Below, one piece after another: positions 25,076 through 36,083 of a stretch of 64,000 bases of DNA (position 1 is its first letter; each line of letters begins with the position of its first letter). The notes under the pieces were generated by a model. The model saw nothing but the letters and a program-made list of their open reading frames with translations, had not been told where the DNA came from and ran no database searches. The translations under genes were made by a program, and so were the position numbers. The stretch comes from Otatea glauca (taxonomy: Eukaryota; Streptophyta; Magnoliopsida; Poales; Poaceae): assembly GCA_036346275.1 (NCBI GenBank), contig CM070730.1:10044309-10108308 (forward strand), written 5' to 3'.

Positions 25076-26005
25076 TCATGGGCTAGGTGGCATGAAATCA
25101 TCATCATCATCGTCATTTATATGGTTTTGAGTTGGACCTCTTGCGGTGGTGGTTGAACGTCCTCTTGCATTGTTTCTTGAACAGCCTGTTGTAGTAGCAC
25201 TTGAACGGCCTGTTGTGGTAGTTCTTGAACATCGAGATCTAGGTGATACGAAATCGTCGTCATCATCGTCATCATCATTTGCATAGTCAGGAGCAAGCCT
25301 CCCTGTGGTAGTGGTTGAATGTCCTCTTGCATTGTTTCTTGAACAGCCTGTTATAGTAGCACATGAACGGCCTGTTGTGGTAGTTCCTGAACGTCGAGGT
25401 CTTGGCGATACGATATCGTCGTCATCATCATTTGCATAGTTAGGAGCAAGCCCCCCTGCGGTGGTGGTTGAACGTCCTCTTGACCTCAAGTTAGATCCTC
25501 TTCTGCGTCTTCTGCGCGAACCAGGCATCACACCCCCGCCGAAGAACATGTACATCGCAAAGAATTCTGCGATATCTTTGTTTAGCAAATCTTTATCCTC
25601 CGGGAATGACTAACACACAAGACGAGCATACAAATTAGTTAACTTAGATATAATAGTAAAAAGATTTGTTGGGTAAACAAATATAAAATATCTAACCTTA
25701 ATATGCTCTGCATACTGATCGGGGAGCATCATTACCCTGTAAAGTCTCGTAGAGAAACCAAGCGCAGAAGGGTGGTCGGCTAGTTCGCACACCCTGAAAT
25801 ATGTTTGACGCCACTCTTGCAAGTGTGCTTTGAGGTCGTCGGCGTTCACAAGGTTAAGGGCCGAGGTTGTCACGTTATTCCTCGATAATGTCGGATGGCA
25901 CTCTTGCAATTTGGACAGCACCTTACTTAGGTTCTCCTCCTTGAACGGATCATCCATCCCATTATGCGTAACCTTCAACGTGTAATGTAGGGCTACGCTG
26001 CTCAT
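25076..26005 (-). CDS. MULE-borne protein with Asp-rich tandem repeats (two exons)
   Basis: Exon 1 (26005 to about 25697) encodes an N-terminal region starting MSSVALHYTLKV, containing HLQEWRQTYFRVCELADH and ending LPDQYAEHIK at a GTTAG donor. Exon 2 (25609-25076) follows a TGTTAG acceptor and opens with FPEDKDLLNKDIAEFFAMYM. It then has an Arg-rich patch and three tandem units of about 40 residues of the form GRSTTT...LAPNYANDDDDD...VSPRPR. The Asp and Ser-Pro-Arg blocks suggest an intrinsically disordered acidic tail. I do not recognise the domain. The same gene, with the same intron position, is present in MULE2, so it belongs to the element rather than being random capture. Its role is unknown; a DNA- or chromatin-interacting accessory protein is possible but only a guess. 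Confidence 0.65.
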
Positions 26006-27339
26006 TTGAGGTGTCCACGAGAAAGCTCAGCTAGAGGATCCAGCCATGGAGAATTCTGAGTGGGAGCTGTGTATGTGTGCCTGGGGTTAGGCCTTTTGTA
26101 GACTCGACGGGGTGGTGTATGGACTTAGTGTTGGAAGTGTGTAGTCAAGTCGGGCTGAAAAAGCAGTCATGCATGCAAGGTGTCAGTACTAACAAGTATG
26201 TTGTGCACTAAAGGGTCACTTCAGAGTTAAAAGTTGGTAGTGAGTGGTTATTTCGGACTGTGCGGTGTGCGGTGAGTGCGTACTGAGTGTACCGATGGGA
26301 CATACACCCCTAGAAATATGTATCTACGTACTTCTATCTATGAAATAATGTACACTCATAAAAATGCGTATCTATCTACATATTTTTGTAATAAACATGT
26401 TTTTCAAGTGCTTGATGGTTTGATGTTGAATGATGGACTGCTGTATGAACGGGTTGCGCTTAGTTCTTTGATTTACTAGGGGATGTAACCAACGGAGACT
26501 GAACTTCTCAAGCTTTGCTGATTACTTGTATTGGGTCTCCAGCATCTATGGTCCTAAGAAGAGGAACCTGTCTAGAGAACGAGATACGAAGGCATAGTAC
26601 CTATGACTTGTCTACTGGGCCTGACAAAACTGGTACGTATGACTTGTCTACTCTGTCTGACAAAGCTACACGCCCATGAGTTGTCTAATCGCCAAGAAAA
26701 AAGCAGGTGCACGGGATTTGTCAATACAGTGTAAAAAAGCAACAAGCATCGTTCATGCATGGCAGTAATCTGGACACGTTGGATCTGAAATTTTGGACGG
26801 TTATTCGCTCTTACTACACAGTTATGTGATGATTTAGGGTGTTCGCGCTAATGGATTTTATATGATAAGCAAGTTGTAATTTGTATATTTTTGTGAATTT
26901 TGGGCACCGTATACAGAAGTAAATTTCTGGACCATATTTGAACATCAAACCATCGAGTATTTCAAAAACATCACCAGTTTGATGATCATTCTGTTATTAA
27001 TGGATATTATCTTCATCAAATTGTTAGGAGTTAATATTTTATCCACACCGAACACTCAGTGAAATAACATGTTTAGATAGCAAATTATGAAGTAATAGCC
27101 CCGAAGCATTTTCGGCAGCCTGTAGAATGACTCGTCGAAATGCAAACCTAATGCAAAATAGCTTACAAATGATATTTAGGATATGAACTTCTGCATTCTA
27201 GAAAAATATTTTATTTACAACTTGCCGTTCATCAAAATCCTATTAGTGTAAAACCCTTGGATGATGAGGTAATTCGTACACTCATGTGTTTGCCGATTTT
27301 GTACAACAGCAATGAATACAATACCTTAGATAAGCACTA
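26006..27339. other. MULE1 internal spacer
   Basis: No gene recognised. Direct repeats of a GACTTGTCTACT...CTGACAAA phrase occur near 26605-26670, with a related copy near 29153-29200. Confidence 0.4.
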
Positions 27340-27535
27340 AAATCCATCAGCATTACAATATCTTAACAAGTGTTAACAACATCCATCAACATTACAATAA
27401 CTTAACGAAGCTTAGCAAGTCTTAGCAACATCCATCAGCATTACAATAACTTAACAAGTCTTAGCAATATTACAATATCTTAACGAGTCTTAGCAACATC
27501 CATCAACATTACAATAACTTAACAAGGCTTAACAT
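27340..27535. repeat. Minisatellite with ACATCCATCA(A/G)CATTACAATA units
   Basis: Imperfect 40-68-bp units containing CATTACAATAACTTAAC and AGTCTTAGCAACATCC repeat about four times, ending just downstream of the small acidic-protein gene. Confidence 0.75.
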
Positions 27536-27545
27536 TAAAACAGGA

Positions 27546-28640
27546 CTAAACCCCTCCCGAACCATCACTATCAATGTCGATACCCTCATCTTCACAATAT
27601 TGCCAATCATCACACTTACCCTCGTCATCGCTTTGGTAGTCGTAAGGAAGACACAGATCATGGTCTACATCCTCTTCAGGCTCTGCATCCTCTTTCAGCT
27701 CTATTTCATCTCTTTGCATCGATTCACGTGATTGTATGACAACTTGCTCAAGGCTGCGAGCTATAGCTTCGACATCAATCACAAAACCATTGTGTGCATT
27801 GCCACATGGACATGTGTCAAGATTAAAATTGTCTTGGGCAATTTTGTTAAGGTCAGATGCGATGCACTCTATTTGTTCCACTGTCCATGACAATCCTTTA
27901 CTGAGCTTCTTCGGATCCTTGTCCATCTATAAGTATTACAAGTGTGTAATTAACAAACCTAAGTGCTGATTAACTATCATATAGGTTTCATACCTGACAT
28001 GCATAACTAGAATTTGTACATTTAAGATCAACAAAAGAACCTCAAACATCAAGGCTTGCACTTCATGCCATGCGTATCTATTTCTTCAACACAGTAAGCT
28101 TGCTTATACAATCGTGTCAGCAAAATCGCTTTCAAGACGCAAGTCCCCTCGCACAGATCAGCAGCAGACCAAAGTCGCATAAAGATGAAGGTGGAAGACG
28201 GTAACAAAGTGATTGTGAGGGGGGGGGGGTTGAGGTGAGCTGGTGACCTCGGACCAAGAGGTTGGCCCCTACGAGAAAGGGGAACATGCAGCGCATGAAA
28301 TCCTTCCTCACCTCTGGCGGAGGGGGCTTGTTCGAGCCTGCAAGCTATATTCCATTGCAATTATGAGTTTAAACCTCACATCCAAATCAAGTTAGGGCTC
28401 ATACCTTGTGGATTCGGTCGATCCCGCGGCACCAGAGGTCGTAGAGCTCGATGGTGAGGCGGATCTGGTTGACGACGAAGCCGACGACGCCTCCACGCCG
28501 GATTTGCGACGGAGCGCTAGAGCGGTTGCCTCCTTGCAGGTTCGTCGCAGGTGCGGGATGCAACGATCCTTGTATGCAATGAGCAGGGAGAAGCGATGGG
28601 GAATCTCTCTCCGTCCCTGCAAAGTTGGGGAGGTGTTTGG
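27546..28640 (-). CDS. Small acidic-protein gene inside MULE1, multi-exon model
   Basis: The best-supported part is the last exon, 27926-27546. It encodes 126 residues beginning MDKDPKKLSKGLSW, with a CPCGN motif (about residue 39) and a strongly acidic C-terminal half rich in Asp and Glu. A TATAG acceptor lies just before its ATG. Upstream, a TATA box (28674-28681), a GC-rich exon ending at a CACAAG/GTATGAG donor (about 28403) and a possible middle exon (about 28345-28060) suggest a longer transcript, but no single frame joins the exons convincingly. It may be a captured host-gene piece or an element gene. No homology recognised. Confidence 0.45.
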
Positions 28641-28673
28641 GGAGTCTGATGGAGACGCACCGGATAAGTAAGC

Positions 28674-28681
28674 TATTTATA
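28674..28681 (-). promoter_or_regulatory. TATA box for the minus-strand gene model
   Basis: CACTATAAATAGC on the minus strand, a good plant TATA context about 50 bp upstream of the first GC-rich exon. Confidence 0.5.
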
Positions 28682-28744
28682 GTGATTCATCATAGCTGCA
28701 TGACCTGTCACCCATCATTACAGCTAAACGACCTGTCACCTAAT

Positions 28745-29372
28745 TTTCAAACCGGCCCAACGTGCCCAAGCTCTTGAGGGCCGCCACTTGTCTGGACCTG
28801 CGCCCCCACCCCCCAACGGGCCCCCTGCCCGCTGCGCCCTGGCTCCCGCCTGCCGCCACGTTGGCACGGTCCCCTAGCGCCCGCGCTGCAGCCTGGAGGG
28901 AGGGAATCTCACTGCTGCATGTGTCCTTTTTCGTATAATCTCCATTAACTACTCATTACACCAACTTGTCCTTTTTCACGTACTACGCAATACTCTACTA
29001 CTCTCATGTAATGTCATATTATTTATGCAAGCTTGTCGTTACGGACGCTAGTTTTAAAAATATTAATGCGAGAAAAATCGGCACGAAAAAGTTAAAATCA
29101 TTGGGCAGAGTGTTGCAACTTGTCACTGCAAAAGGTGAAGGATGCTTTCCTATTTGACTACTCGGCCTGACAAAGCTGATACCTGTGACTTGTCTAATCC
29201 GCCAGGCAGTCGTGAATTGTATAAGCTTGGTGGGCTGTCGCCTTTATCATGCCAATGGGGAGAAAGAAAAATATCATATATTATGGAAGCAACATACCAT
29301 ATTGACATAATAAGAAGGATTATCATTCTTAAAGCAGTACGAATTGGCCGACATCAATTACATATACGCACT
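28745..29372. other. MULE1 spacer between genes
   Basis: It consists of a GC-rich segment (28750-28910) followed by A/T-rich sequence. No gene recognised. Confidence 0.4.
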
Positions 29373-32357
29373 TTAGTACAGCAATAGAACCGATCGCTGA
29401 CTCGTAGCCCAACTCGGATCTGTTCCCCGCTTTCGCGGACGACGGAGTTGGTCTTCTGGGAACGTGAATCGGTCAGGCTCGTGTGTCGTGCTCCGTAAGT
29501 CGTACTGTCTTTGTTGTGACGGTCGAGGTGCGTCGACAAGCTGGCTGGGTTGCATGTGTGGCGTGGCCAACATGTCTTCCACCCACCCAGGAGGCTGCAT
29601 TGCAAAGTTATGTTAGTGCCGTGCTCAACAGTGAGTGAGTGCAACAAGTACCTCATAGTACACGTAATACTTACCGATGCTGGTCGCTCGGTCGTGGAGT
29701 GTTGTGCCCACTGAGAGAACTCGTCCCTAGAAACCTGCACCCACGTATTGTTAGCACGCCTCCGCGTTGGAGTTCGCTACGACTGGAGAAACATACCTCC
29801 CATGTTGGGCGCACATATGATGACCCCGCACCATATTCGTCGGTGTAGTACGAGGCGTAGTTCTGGCCCAACCAAGTTTCCTGAGGAGGGTGCAGCGGTA
29901 AGCATGGCGGCACGAATCCACCCTAGGCAGAGCTTGCTGGAGGCAGGTCTTTTACTGGCGTGTCCACCTCGGAGAGTGTGTAAACATCAGGAATTGTACT
30001 TGTTGACAGTGCAAGGAGAGTTCGATCTAGGCGCACGGCCTACAAAATAGCATGATATGAATGGAAATATTAGGTAACTAAGGAAAAGATAGGTTCAATA
30101 GGAAGTAATGACCTCAACGAAATATAATGTACCTCACGTGCTGGCTGCGTAGACTAATCGTGCCTGCCGTGGGGGGTGTAGGTCTGCCCGAATGCAACAT
30201 CCTGAGGTAGACGTAACGGCGCGGATGCTTCCCGCCCTGAACTTGCCGGAGGCAAGTCCCGATCGAGCGAGTCGGGGTCCGAGTATGTGCTTACCCTGGC
30301 AGTTGGACATGGCGGCGACGGAGTAGGTAATTCATGTTGCCGTCGAGATGACGATGGCAGAAGAGAGTGATCCTCCCCTGGGCACTGCAAAAAAATACAT
30401 GTGATGGCGAATAAATATACATTGCGTAAGTATTACGGAGTTTTTGAACGAAAGATAGATGCCATACCTATGTGTCCTGACGACCAGTCTGAGCTGAAGA
30501 CGAGCGAGCAAAGCTCGATCGTCTTTCGACAACGCTCGGTCACGACGATCTAGGAGCAGGAGGTTGCGCGCCTGCGCGAGCACCCCGTACGGCGACGTCG
30601 CTATGACGGCTGCACGTAAAATTCCTCACGATGCCCTTCGCATCATCCAACACCGAACGGAGTACCCCTAGCAGGCCAGGAACAGTGTTGCGTTTCCCTT
30701 CTCGTAGTGCACTAGAAGCCTCGTCAACTATACGGCTGGCACGCTCGAACTGCACGAACAAGGAAAATGTTGGTTAGGCGTGAATACAAATATTAATGTA
30801 ACGTACCTTCCGCTTGTACCGTGTCGTCCTGCTGTGATGCGCGGTGCAGAGGGTGTCCGAGGCCCAACTGGTCATCGTGCGTGACCTCCTCGGGCCTCGG
30901 TGGAGCGGCTCCAGTAAGTCTACCACGCGTACGTGGCACGTACCACTCCAGGTACGCTACGTACGACTCTGGGTCATAGGGTCGATTCTCAGCCACTATT
31001 TGCGCTGTGGCGAACTCCTCCCACGCAGTGGTCCACGGTAACTGTGTGAGGCGCCAATCTTCGCTCTGTTGGCCCTTCCGAGATTGCCTGCAAACAACAA
31101 AATTTGTAAGTTATGAACTCAGATTGCATCAGACAGGCAAGTAGAATATCGTACAATTGAATATTACGAATTGCACTTACCTGTGCACTTTTTGTGGCAG
31201 AGGTGGGCCAACTAGCTAGGGGAATTCCTGATGGAGACCGAACTGCCGCATCACTCGGGCAGGGCAATGCGGTTCGACCATGTGACAAAACACCATGTGG
31301 CATGTTGTCAACCAGTAGTAAATATCCTGGCCGCACCTTTGTGACAATCCGTGGCGCCAGAGTGAACAAGAAATGCGAAGTCAATGGTTGCCATATGATG
31401 TCGTCCTCGTGTAGGGTCTCGAAGTAATTATGATACTCAGGATAGACTCGACGAGGCCTCTCCCTAGCCCATCCCAACCGGCTGGCCGTCCACCGCGTAC
31501 CCATCGTCGGTCGGTCGACCGGGTCCCCACCCTCACCATAGAATGGAGCCTCCAATGGATACGGGTGCACGGGCTCCTTAAAGTACGGCCGCCCCACAGG
31601 GAAGTGCTCCCAGGATCATATCTGAAGCAGATAGTAACACTGCGCAAGCACGGGCACATCTCCGTAGTCTTGAGCATGCTTCGCACAATCCATCGTATGT
31701 CGCGCAAAGCACCACGATCCGGCTAAAGCGTGGCACATCGCTCACGGTGGCGTCGGCCAATGCCTCGGCGATGTGGATCAAGCTGGGGTACACGGAGTCT
31801 CCCTGCGTGGAAGGAAACAACATCCAGCCGAACAAAAACAGCAGGTACGCCACAAGGTGACTCCGTACTACATACACCGGCGCATCAGCGGGACATTCCA
31901 CGTATTGCCGAAGCCAGGACTGTGGAACCCCCCGACTATTCTCCGGGATCGGATGATCGAACCGGTGCTGCAACCTTACCCTCCAATCAGGCCACTTCGG
32001 TGGCGGAACTATCGGCTTGCCCTTGATAGGTAAACCGGTAATAAGGGCAACATCCTGCAGGGTCACCGTCATCTCCCCCCAGCGGAAGTGGAACGTGTGG
32101 GTCTCCGGCCTCCAACGATCGACGAGGGCAGACAGTAGAGCCCCATCCAAAGAGAAGCAGCGACCAATGTCCATCATCCGTGCGAACGGTAACAGACCTG
32201 CCTACCGTAGAAGAGGGACGTAGCGCGGATCCAAGGGCCAGTGGACGCTCGGACCCCTGAGAACGAACGGCGGTGGACCGTCCCCCGTGTGCCAGGCACT
32301 GCTACGATGTTTCCCATCGTACGATGGGTCAAGGAGAGTCTGTGCGTATCCAGCCAT
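29373..32357 (-). pseudogene. Plant mobile domain (PMD, aminotransferase-like) gene, broken
   Basis: An ATG at 32357 follows a TTGCAG acceptor. The first long exon (32357 to about 31181) encodes the PMD core: LVDRWRPETHTFHFRWGEMT, LQDVALITGLPIKGKP, then after a frameshift near 31740 SWEHFPVGRPYFKEP and IIWQPL. Exon 2 (31087-30807) encodes NRPYDPESYVAYLEWYVPRT, exon 3 starts at 30749, exon 4 starts at 30386, and the tail ends with a TAA stop near 29373. PMD proteins (MAIN/MAIL family) are nuclear plant proteins also found in transposons. Here the gene is disabled by an in-frame TAG (32202-32204), the frameshift and a TGA at the expected Trp of the SWEHF block (31616-31618). Exon borders after 30386 are uncertain. 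Confidence 0.75.
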
Positions 32358-32779
32358 AACCTGCAATGAGACAATAAATGACATGACTTAGATGTACGAG
32401 TAGCGACATAAAACAGTAAACGTTATAACATGAAAATCAACAAACTACATAACATCACAGTACATAACCTTAAGGTATATGGCATTACCTTGCACGTCGT
32501 ATTACATAACGTGCATTTACATTGGTGAACCAAGAATAAAATGACATGGTAGTACTACAATCACAACTTGATGGCTAGAATAAATGACATTGTCACATGT
32601 TACTACGGACAACTCGATGAACCCGCCTTATTAGGGCAGTTTCTCACTGTATGACCTACTACCCTGCACAACCGGCACCTCCGTGCGGCAGGTGCATCTC
32701 CGCGCTGACTAGCGTCCATGTCGTTACGGATTCGTCGTGACTACCAGCGGCCACGACCACTCCTCTTCAAACTATCATT

Positions 32780-35146
32780 CTAGCACCAAGTCACTTGGCC
32801 TGGCCACAACTCCCTGTAATGCATATCCAGTCCGTAGGAGTTGAACTCCGAACTCCATGTCCTGAACAGATGGTCGGTGCTAAAGTACTCCGATATGTAG
32901 GGTGAGGATGACTGACGGAGAACCGCGCACGCTGCATATACATGGGAGCATGGTTTGTGCAGCAGTTTTGGCTTGTTGCACGTGCAGGTCGCTACATCAC
33001 GTATTGTGCACACTTGTTTACGATAGCCCCTACAGTGGCCATCCACGAACTTCTCCCGCAGACGAACTTCAAATTTTCGCCTAACACCATCCATAGTGTG
33101 CACAATGTGCGACCGTCCCTTCTCAATCTTCTTCTCCATGTAGGCGTGCATACGTTCCGAGAACTGCTTCCCCTCATCCAAGTGCCTCTTAGCATTGATT
33201 CCTCTATTCACGAAGTATCCAACGGTTCTATTCCAGGTCTCCTCTACGATGGCACTGATTGGGAGGGACCGGACACCCTTTAGAACGCCGTTGTAAACCT
33301 CCGACATGTTTGTTGTCATTATTCCGTACCTTTCGCCGTCGGTGTCATGGAGCAGGGACCACTTCTCCAGCTCTGGAGCATGGAATTGTACCCACTGGGA
33401 GAAGTTGTTGATCTGTTCCTCTGCTTGCTCCGTCGTGTGCTTCAAGGTCTCCTTATCCAACACTCTCCAAATTGCATCGAACTTTCGCCTTTGGTTTTGC
33501 ATGCAGAGCCTCTTGAATGTCTTCATGACTTTCTTGCTGCGGAATGATCTGTGTAAGTTCGCCGCGAGATGCCTCATGCACCATCGATTGATGACATCAT
33601 TCCATTGGTACGGTGGCTGCGTACCTCCTTGCATGGTGCTGATGGCCGACAATAGCCCAGCATGCCTATCTGTGATGAGGCACATGTTCGGGCGGTCCTG
33701 GACAACCGACTGCTTGACATTGGCAAGAAACCATAACCAGCTAGTCGTGTTCTCGCTTTTCACAATCGCATAGGCCACCGGGAGTAGCTGGTCGTTGGCA
33801 TCGGCGGCGACCGCCATCAGTATGGTGCCCTTGTACTTGCCAGATAGGAAAGTACCGTCCATGGTCAGAACAGGTCGGCAGTACTTAAACCCCTGAATGG
33901 CTGGTCCGAATGCCCAGAAAACACGGTCCAGGATGAAACAGTTTGGACCCTTCGTGGGGTGTGGTCTCTCCATCTTGTTGATGTAGATCCCCTGATTGGC
34001 TTCGGCAATCTGGTGAAGCATCCCTGGGACTAGGTTGTACGCCTCTTCGTACGAGTCGTACATCATCTCTATTACTTTCTTCTTCGCTCGCCACACCTTG
34101 CCGTAGCTAACAGGATATCCCACCATGTTAACCACGTCAGCCATGAGTAGTTTCGAGGAAACGGTGACGTCCGCCGTGACCAAGTGAGAAATCAGGCTGG
34201 CCACATACGAGGATGTTACATTTATGTGCTTGTGTAATGGCTCAGCAAGCACACAACTGTGATCCACCAGGACGGTTATTCTGAAGCCCGAACTTACGGC
34301 CTTCAATCTCTGCGCACGGATCTTGCCGGGACACTCAGGATCTAGGCACTTTACAATGTACGTATTCGGGTTTGACCTATACACCCGGTACGTGCGGCTG
34401 ATGCTAACCGCATATCTTGCAATTGCTTGCTGGGCGGCACTCTTCGTAGGGAATCGTTGCCCTACGAGTAGAGTATGGTGGTCGAAGGCCCAACCATGGC
34501 TGTCTTCATCCGGCAACACGAGGGAAGACATCGCCAAATAATCGAGGCGTGAAGACACATAATCCACATAAGTGGACACAATGCCACCGATGGGAGCTGT
34601 ATCGTCATCTTCACTGCTATCTGTGTGGACGTCGTCATCATCGTCAGATGTTTCTACGTCCTCCAAATCTTCTAGGTGCTCGTGGCAGTCAATGCGGGCG
34701 GACCACCACAGCCCGATGACTTCGTTTGGGTGAAATTCATCAGCAATAATGTCCGAGAGGACGCTACCACGAGGACTAGAGGTTTCTCCTCTATCCACAA
34801 AGCGCACATAAACCGTCGGGCGACGGTGTATCTGCGCCTGAGGGTTCATCACAATTTGCATATATTGCCCCCACTGTGAGCTGCCCGCGATCTTGCAGAG
34901 CGCCCACAAATAGTCCGTCGAACCAGCCACAGCTCTGGCATGTAGGGCTTCGATTACAAGCTTCTTTCGATATGTCTCCTCGTCGAATGCGCTCCGCACG
35001 CACCTACGGAGCTCGCCCAGGTCCATCTCCATCAGACTCGGAGCCCGGATCACTTTCCGTTCGTAGTTCGAAAGGTCCACCCCACATGGACCATCTCGAA
35101 CAACGCCGTCGCCATAAAACACGAACAAATCATGTATATCTGCCAT
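32780..35146 (-). CDS. MULE1 transposase (MURA-like), 788 aa
   Basis: A single uninterrupted frame. Residues 1-115 form an N-terminal domain (FVFYGDGV). An acidic linker (about 158-183) follows, then a MuDR-type DNA-binding domain (about 225-300, with CLDPECPGKIRA). The MULE catalytic domain has Asp430 (TMDGTFL), Asp493 (ITDRHAG) and Glu616 (NMSEVYN) as the likely DDE triad. A SWIM zinc finger uses Cys721, Cys723, Cys733 and His735. The protein cuts and rejoins the element ends in the nucleus. The frame stops at TAG after VTWC, but the same frame continues through a second TAG to a CCHC zinc knuckle (CRLC...GH...NC, 32636-32677) and ends at 32603. The MULE2 homologue has the knuckle fused to the protein, so this copy lacks its normal C terminus unless the stops are read through. 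Confidence 0.9.
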   Translation of the reverse strand: MADIHDLFVFYGDGVVRDGPCGVDLSNYERKVIRAPSLMEMDLGELRRCVRSAFDEETYRKKLVIEALHARAVAGSTDYLWALCKIAGSSQWGQYMQIVMNPQAQIHRRPTVYVRFVDRGETSSPRGSVLSDIIADEFHPNEVIGLWWSARIDCHEHLEDLEDVETSDDDDDVHTDSSEDDDTAPIGGIVSTYVDYVSSRLDYLAMSSLVLPDEDSHGWAFDHHTLLVGQRFPTKSAAQQAIARYAVSISRTYRVYRSNPNTYIVKCLDPECPGKIRAQRLKAVSSGFRITVLVDHSCVLAEPLHKHINVTSSYVASLISHLVTADVTVSSKLLMADVVNMVGYPVSYGKVWRAKKKVIEMMYDSYEEAYNLVPGMLHQIAEANQGIYINKMERPHPTKGPNCFILDRVFWAFGPAIQGFKYCRPVLTMDGTFLSGKYKGTILMAVAADANDQLLPVAYAIVKSENTTSWLWFLANVKQSVVQDRPNMCLITDRHAGLLSAISTMQGGTQPPYQWNDVINRWCMRHLAANLHRSFRSKKVMKTFKRLCMQNQRRKFDAIWRVLDKETLKHTTEQAEEQINNFSQWVQFHAPELEKWSLLHDTDGERYGIMTTNMSEVYNGVLKGVRSLPISAIVEETWNRTVGYFVNRGINAKRHLDEGKQFSERMHAYMEKKIEKGRSHIVHTMDGVRRKFEVRLREKFVDGHCRGYRKQVCTIRDVATCTCNKPKLLHKPCSHVYAACAVLRQSSSPYISEYFSTDHLFRTWSSEFNSYGLDMHYRELWPGQVTWC

Positions 35147-35580
35147 TTAGTACCTACCATAACAAATGGCTCACGCCCATTATATCCTATCCAAACGTAT
35201 AGTTCGACAACTCTGTAAAAACTAGTACGATGGAAAATGTGGCCATCATTGATTTTCACGTCATACTGTTAGCGTAATTGTTACAGTTATGCATACATTG
35301 TGCACTATTACTAATATTGTACGCACTACTAAAAATTTCATATCCTGCTGGTACTACACTAATATAACCATATTCGTAACACTAGTTTTTTTCGCTAAAT
35401 TACGTCATTATTTACGTCATGAATAATTGTTTTACGGGCTCCTAAATATAATATTATTAACCTCACATGTACAAATGCCGGTATACCATGTATTATTAAT
35501 TCCAATAAAATCACAATAAATACACACCATTATTTACGCCGGGTGTCATCAGATTTATTTTGCTGTTCTAGCCTGGCAGG

Positions 35581-36083
35581 ATAATTATTTTGTGCGACTA
35601 GCCGCAGAACCGACAAACTTTAAAAAACGACCGTTGTACAGTGGAATCCAGGGGACGGGGAGCGCGGGATATTTTTTGATTCAATTTCGAGCGGTCTTGA
35701 TCCGCTGGACATAATTTTTAATTTTTATTCCGGATTTTAGCGGACCCAGCCCGCTGTTTTTTCCATCTGGAAAAAACGTGCACAATAATTTCCAGCGGTT
35801 CGAAACGCTGGATTCCGTGAGGGATTCCAAATTTTTTTGTGGAAATTTTGGAATTCCTTACGGAATCCAAAGTTCCGAACCACTGGAAATTAGTGTGCAC
35901 GTTTTTCCTCAGATGAAAAAAAATGGTCGGGTCCACAAATCCGAATAAAATTAAAATTATGTCCGGCGGATCGCATCTTCAAATTGAATCAAAATATCCC
36001 GCGCCCCGCCCCCCGATTCCACCGCATAACGACCGCTTTTAAAAGTTTAGCGATTCTCACGACTAATCGCGCAAAATAATTAT
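35581..36083. repeat. Long inverted repeat (palindromic insert) upstream of the MULE1 transposase
   Basis: The arms begin ATAATTATTTTGTGCG and end CGCGCAAAATAATTAT. The mirror centre is near 35832, and the arms are about 250 bp with moderate identity. Motifs such as GCGCGGGATATTTT, CCGCTGGA/TCCGGCGG and GTGCACGTTTTT recur in mirror order. No coding region. It looks like a foldback or MITE insertion within MULE1. Confidence 0.75.

Noticed and set aside
28408..28671. Plus-strand frame of 87 codons
   Set aside because: Opposite to the TATA box and splice sites of the minus-strand model; likely a shadow.
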